A stretch of 64,000 nucleotides of DNA from Puniceibacterium sediminis. Lineage in GTDB: Bacteria > Pseudomonadota > Alphaproteobacteria > Rhodobacterales > Rhodobacteraceae. This document shows, piece by piece, positions 62,773 to 64,000 of this stretch; position 1 is the first letter of the stretch; every line of letters begins with the position of its first letter. Below the pieces are notes generated by a model. The model had not been told where the DNA came from, searched no databases, and saw only the letters and a program-made list of their open reading frames with translations. The position numbers were made by a program, and so were the translations under genes. The stretch is taken from contig NZ_FZNN01000008.1 of assembly GCF_900188035.1 (NCBI RefSeq), positions 124,001-188,000 of the forward strand. Direction: 5' to 3'.

Positions 62773-62847
62773 TCCGGCGTAGCTCAGCGGTAGAGCAGTT
62801 GACTGTTAATCAATTGGTCGTAGGTTCGATCCCTACCGCCGGAGCCA
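62773..62847 (+). tRNA. tRNA-Asn (anticodon GUU)
   Basis: Acceptor TCCGGCG/CGCCGGA, D arm AGCTCAGCGGTAGAGC, anticodon loop CTGTTAA (GTT), T arm GTAGG-TTCGATC-CCTAC, and encoded CCA (62845-62847). An integrase gene begins 161 bases downstream. Confidence 0.96.
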
Positions 62848-62923
62848 ATTCCTCTCTAAGGCATTGGAAGCATTAAGTTTCGGAGTTTAACTCCGACGGC
62901 CTGAGGCGGTTTGGGCTGAAATC

Positions 62924-62951
62924 TTGCACAAACGTTGCACAGGCATTGCAC
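62924..62951 (+). repeat. Three TTGCAC repeats at 11-bp spacing upstream of the integrase
   Basis: TTGCAC starts at 62924, 62935 and 62946 (spacing 11 and 11). The repeats lie between tRNA-Asn and the integrase start, where arm-type or excisionase-binding sites would be expected. A short hairpin CGGAGTTTAACTCCG precedes them at 62881. Confidence 0.7.
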
Positions 62952-63007
62952 GGCAGTGCCTCGCATGGCTCTTTCCGAATGACGTCGTCCCCTCGCGAGG
63001 GATCGAC

Positions 63008-64000
63008 ATGAAACAACAGAAGTACATGACGCGACAGGGCGGCCGGTATTACTTTCGACGGCGCATTCCAGGGTTATCCACAGCTCTCTCAGCAATTTTC
63101 GTGTCCTTGGGGACGTCAGACCCCAAATTTGCACATACGTGGTCACGGAAGTTGGCCGCGGAGTTCGATGAATTGCTCGATAGTTTCCTGTTCATCCTGG
63201 AAGAGTTGCCCGAGGAGGTGATGGCACGGTACATGACCGTCTGCCTGCAGCAGTGTCTGTCCGACATGCGGCGCCAGCATCGTATGGAACGGATGACCGG
63301 TCGCCTCGGGTCGATGAGTCCGGACAGCCGCGACATGATCCGGGTTGCGGTCGAGACCTTGCTTTGCGATGGCATCCGGAAGGCATTCCCCGCAAGCCGG
63401 ATCAATCCGGAATGGTCAGCGAAGACGCTGGAGGCAATCATGCGTTTCTATCGCGCCGAGGCAGATGCGGTTTGCAACCCGGGCATGAAAGACAGGCTCG
63501 CCAAGGAGTTTACCAGCATCACCGGGGAGACGCTTCGTTCCCAGGAACACATGGCACAGATCATTGAGGCCTATCTGCATGCGCGCCTCGCTGCGTTGAG
63601 CGCGATGGAGGATCACGTCGAAGTTCAGGCGGCCAGATTTCGAGATCTTTCGATGCAGATGGTCGCAGAAACCGTTACAATTGGGCCAGATCCCTCCTCG
63701 GCATCCAGCACAACCAATCCTTCGCCAGCCCTTGCGAACCCGGCTATTCGGGGTGCCCGGAACAAGTCAGTTGATACGGTACTGACAGAATCTGACGTCC
63801 TTACACCGGGTGTCGCGTTGATCAAGGGTCCGCTCACCTTAGAAGCGCTCAACACGCAGTTCGCCACCGCAGCTGCCTGCGACGAGGCTCTACATCGCAG
63901 TCCGAAGACTCAGCCATTCGGGATCGACATCGCGGGTGCTTGCGAAAGGTCCATCAAGATCGCGATTGCCGCCGGAAAAATGGATGCCAAAACCGCAGAT
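63008..64000 (+). CDS. Phage-type integrase, 5' part (runs off the window)
   Basis: An open frame of 331 codons from ATG 63008 to the window end with no stop. The start MKQQKYMTRQGGRYYFRRRI and VSLGTSDPKFAHTWSRKLAA match the N-terminal (DUF6538-like) part of large Rhodobacteraceae tyrosine recombinases. The following ~250 residues are helical and include an Ala/Ser/Pro linker (TIGPDPSSASSTTNPSPALA). The catalytic domain is expected beyond 64000. It is a different, longer protein than the truncated integrase at 31.8 kb. Its position after tRNA-Asn suggests the left end of an integrated element. Confidence 0.8.
   Translation, partial: MKQQKYMTRQGGRYYFRRRIPGLSTALSAIFVSLGTSDPKFAHTWSRKLAAEFDELLDSFLFILEELPEEVMARYMTVCLQQCLSDMRRQHRMERMTGRLGSMSPDSRDMIRVAVETLLCDGIRKAFPASRINPEWSAKTLEAIMRFYRAEADAVCNPGMKDRLAKEFTSITGETLRSQEHMAQIIEAYLHARLAALSAMEDHVEVQAARFRDLSMQMVAETVTIGPDPSSASSTTNPSPALANPAIRGARNKSVDTVLTESDVLTPGVALIKGPLTLEALNTQFATAAACDEALHRSPKTQPFGIDIAGACERSIKIAIAAGKMDAKTAD

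Noticed and set aside
1-64000. CRISPR arrays, rRNA genes, replication origin or plasmid partition genes
   Set aside because: No regularly spaced ~30-base repeats, no rRNA-like sequence and no repABC/dnaA-type genes were seen in the window.

Overview
The window looks like chromosomal DNA of a marine alphaproteobacterium in the Rhodobacteraceae (Roseobacter group). The reasons are the high GC content, the gene orders (murA–DUF2948–hisD–UPF0262–LMW phosphatase–infA–maf–rng–yacG; divergent znuA/zur-znuCB; ureD-ureA-ureB), several TRAP and ABC uptake systems, and short intergenic repeats of a type common in that family. This placement is inference from gene content. No rRNA or other phylogenetic marker was compared.

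1–2.4 kb: 5' part of a urease operon on the minus strand (ureD, ureA, a 59-aa His-rich membrane protein, ureB, and the first codon of probable ureC), with a TrmO-like methyltransferase upstream. 2.5–6.6 kb: tungstate ABC transporter tupBCA, an HTH/binding-protein-like regulator and a small K+ channel-like protein. A structured leader lies upstream of tupB and an 11-bp-period GTATGG array downstream of tupA. 6.6–11.2 kb: an FAD amine oxidoreductase and the zinc uptake locus (znuB, znuC, zur divergent from znuA, with a Zur-box palindrome between). 11.3–22.7 kb: glycerate 2-kinase, then a long minus-strand catabolic operon (DadA-like oxidase, TRAP DctP/Q/M, BASS-like carrier, 5-oxoprolinase PxpB/C/A) facing a divergent winged-helix regulator across a perfect palindrome, then a cysteine desulfurase-like enzyme. 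22.9–31.5 kb: housekeeping run yacG, rng, maf, infA, a nitrilase/GNAT/NTF2-like cassette, a low-MW phosphatase, UPF0262, hisD, DUF2948, murA and a 52-aa basic protein.

31.6–36.9 kb: a decayed accessory island between tRNA-Thr(GGU) and tRNA-Leu(CAA). It holds a truncated integrase, an rnhA remnant, an IS3-family remnant whose orfB deletions coincide with REP-like palindromes, a second transposase fragment, an intact acyltransferase, and about 1 kb of unassigned DNA. 37–43.2 kb: YqaA, DsbB, arginase, gamma-carbonic anhydrase, Gmk, YicC, a PAS protein and GalU. 43.7–47.1 kb: gpsA, a HAD phosphatase and a glucosylglycerol-phosphate synthase, which together look like a glucosylglycerol osmolyte module. 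47.2–55.4 kb: class II DAHP synthase, a GlxA-type regulator and a branched-chain amino acid-type ABC transporter (five genes) with a second GTATGG array inside the operon. 55.6–60.3 kb: a signalling operon (LuxR-type regulator, FIST protein, hybrid histidine kinase, receiver protein) resembling the NosP/NahK nitric-oxide pathway. 60.4–62.7 kb: an EnvZ-like kinase and an MBL-fold hydrolase. 62.8–64 kb: tRNA-Asn(GUU) followed by the 5' part of a second integrase that runs off the window, which suggests the start of another island.

The most unusual signals are the two five-unit GTATGG arrays with exact 11-bp spacing, the palindromes at the IS deletion joints, the small urease-operon membrane protein, and the FIST/hybrid-kinase operon.
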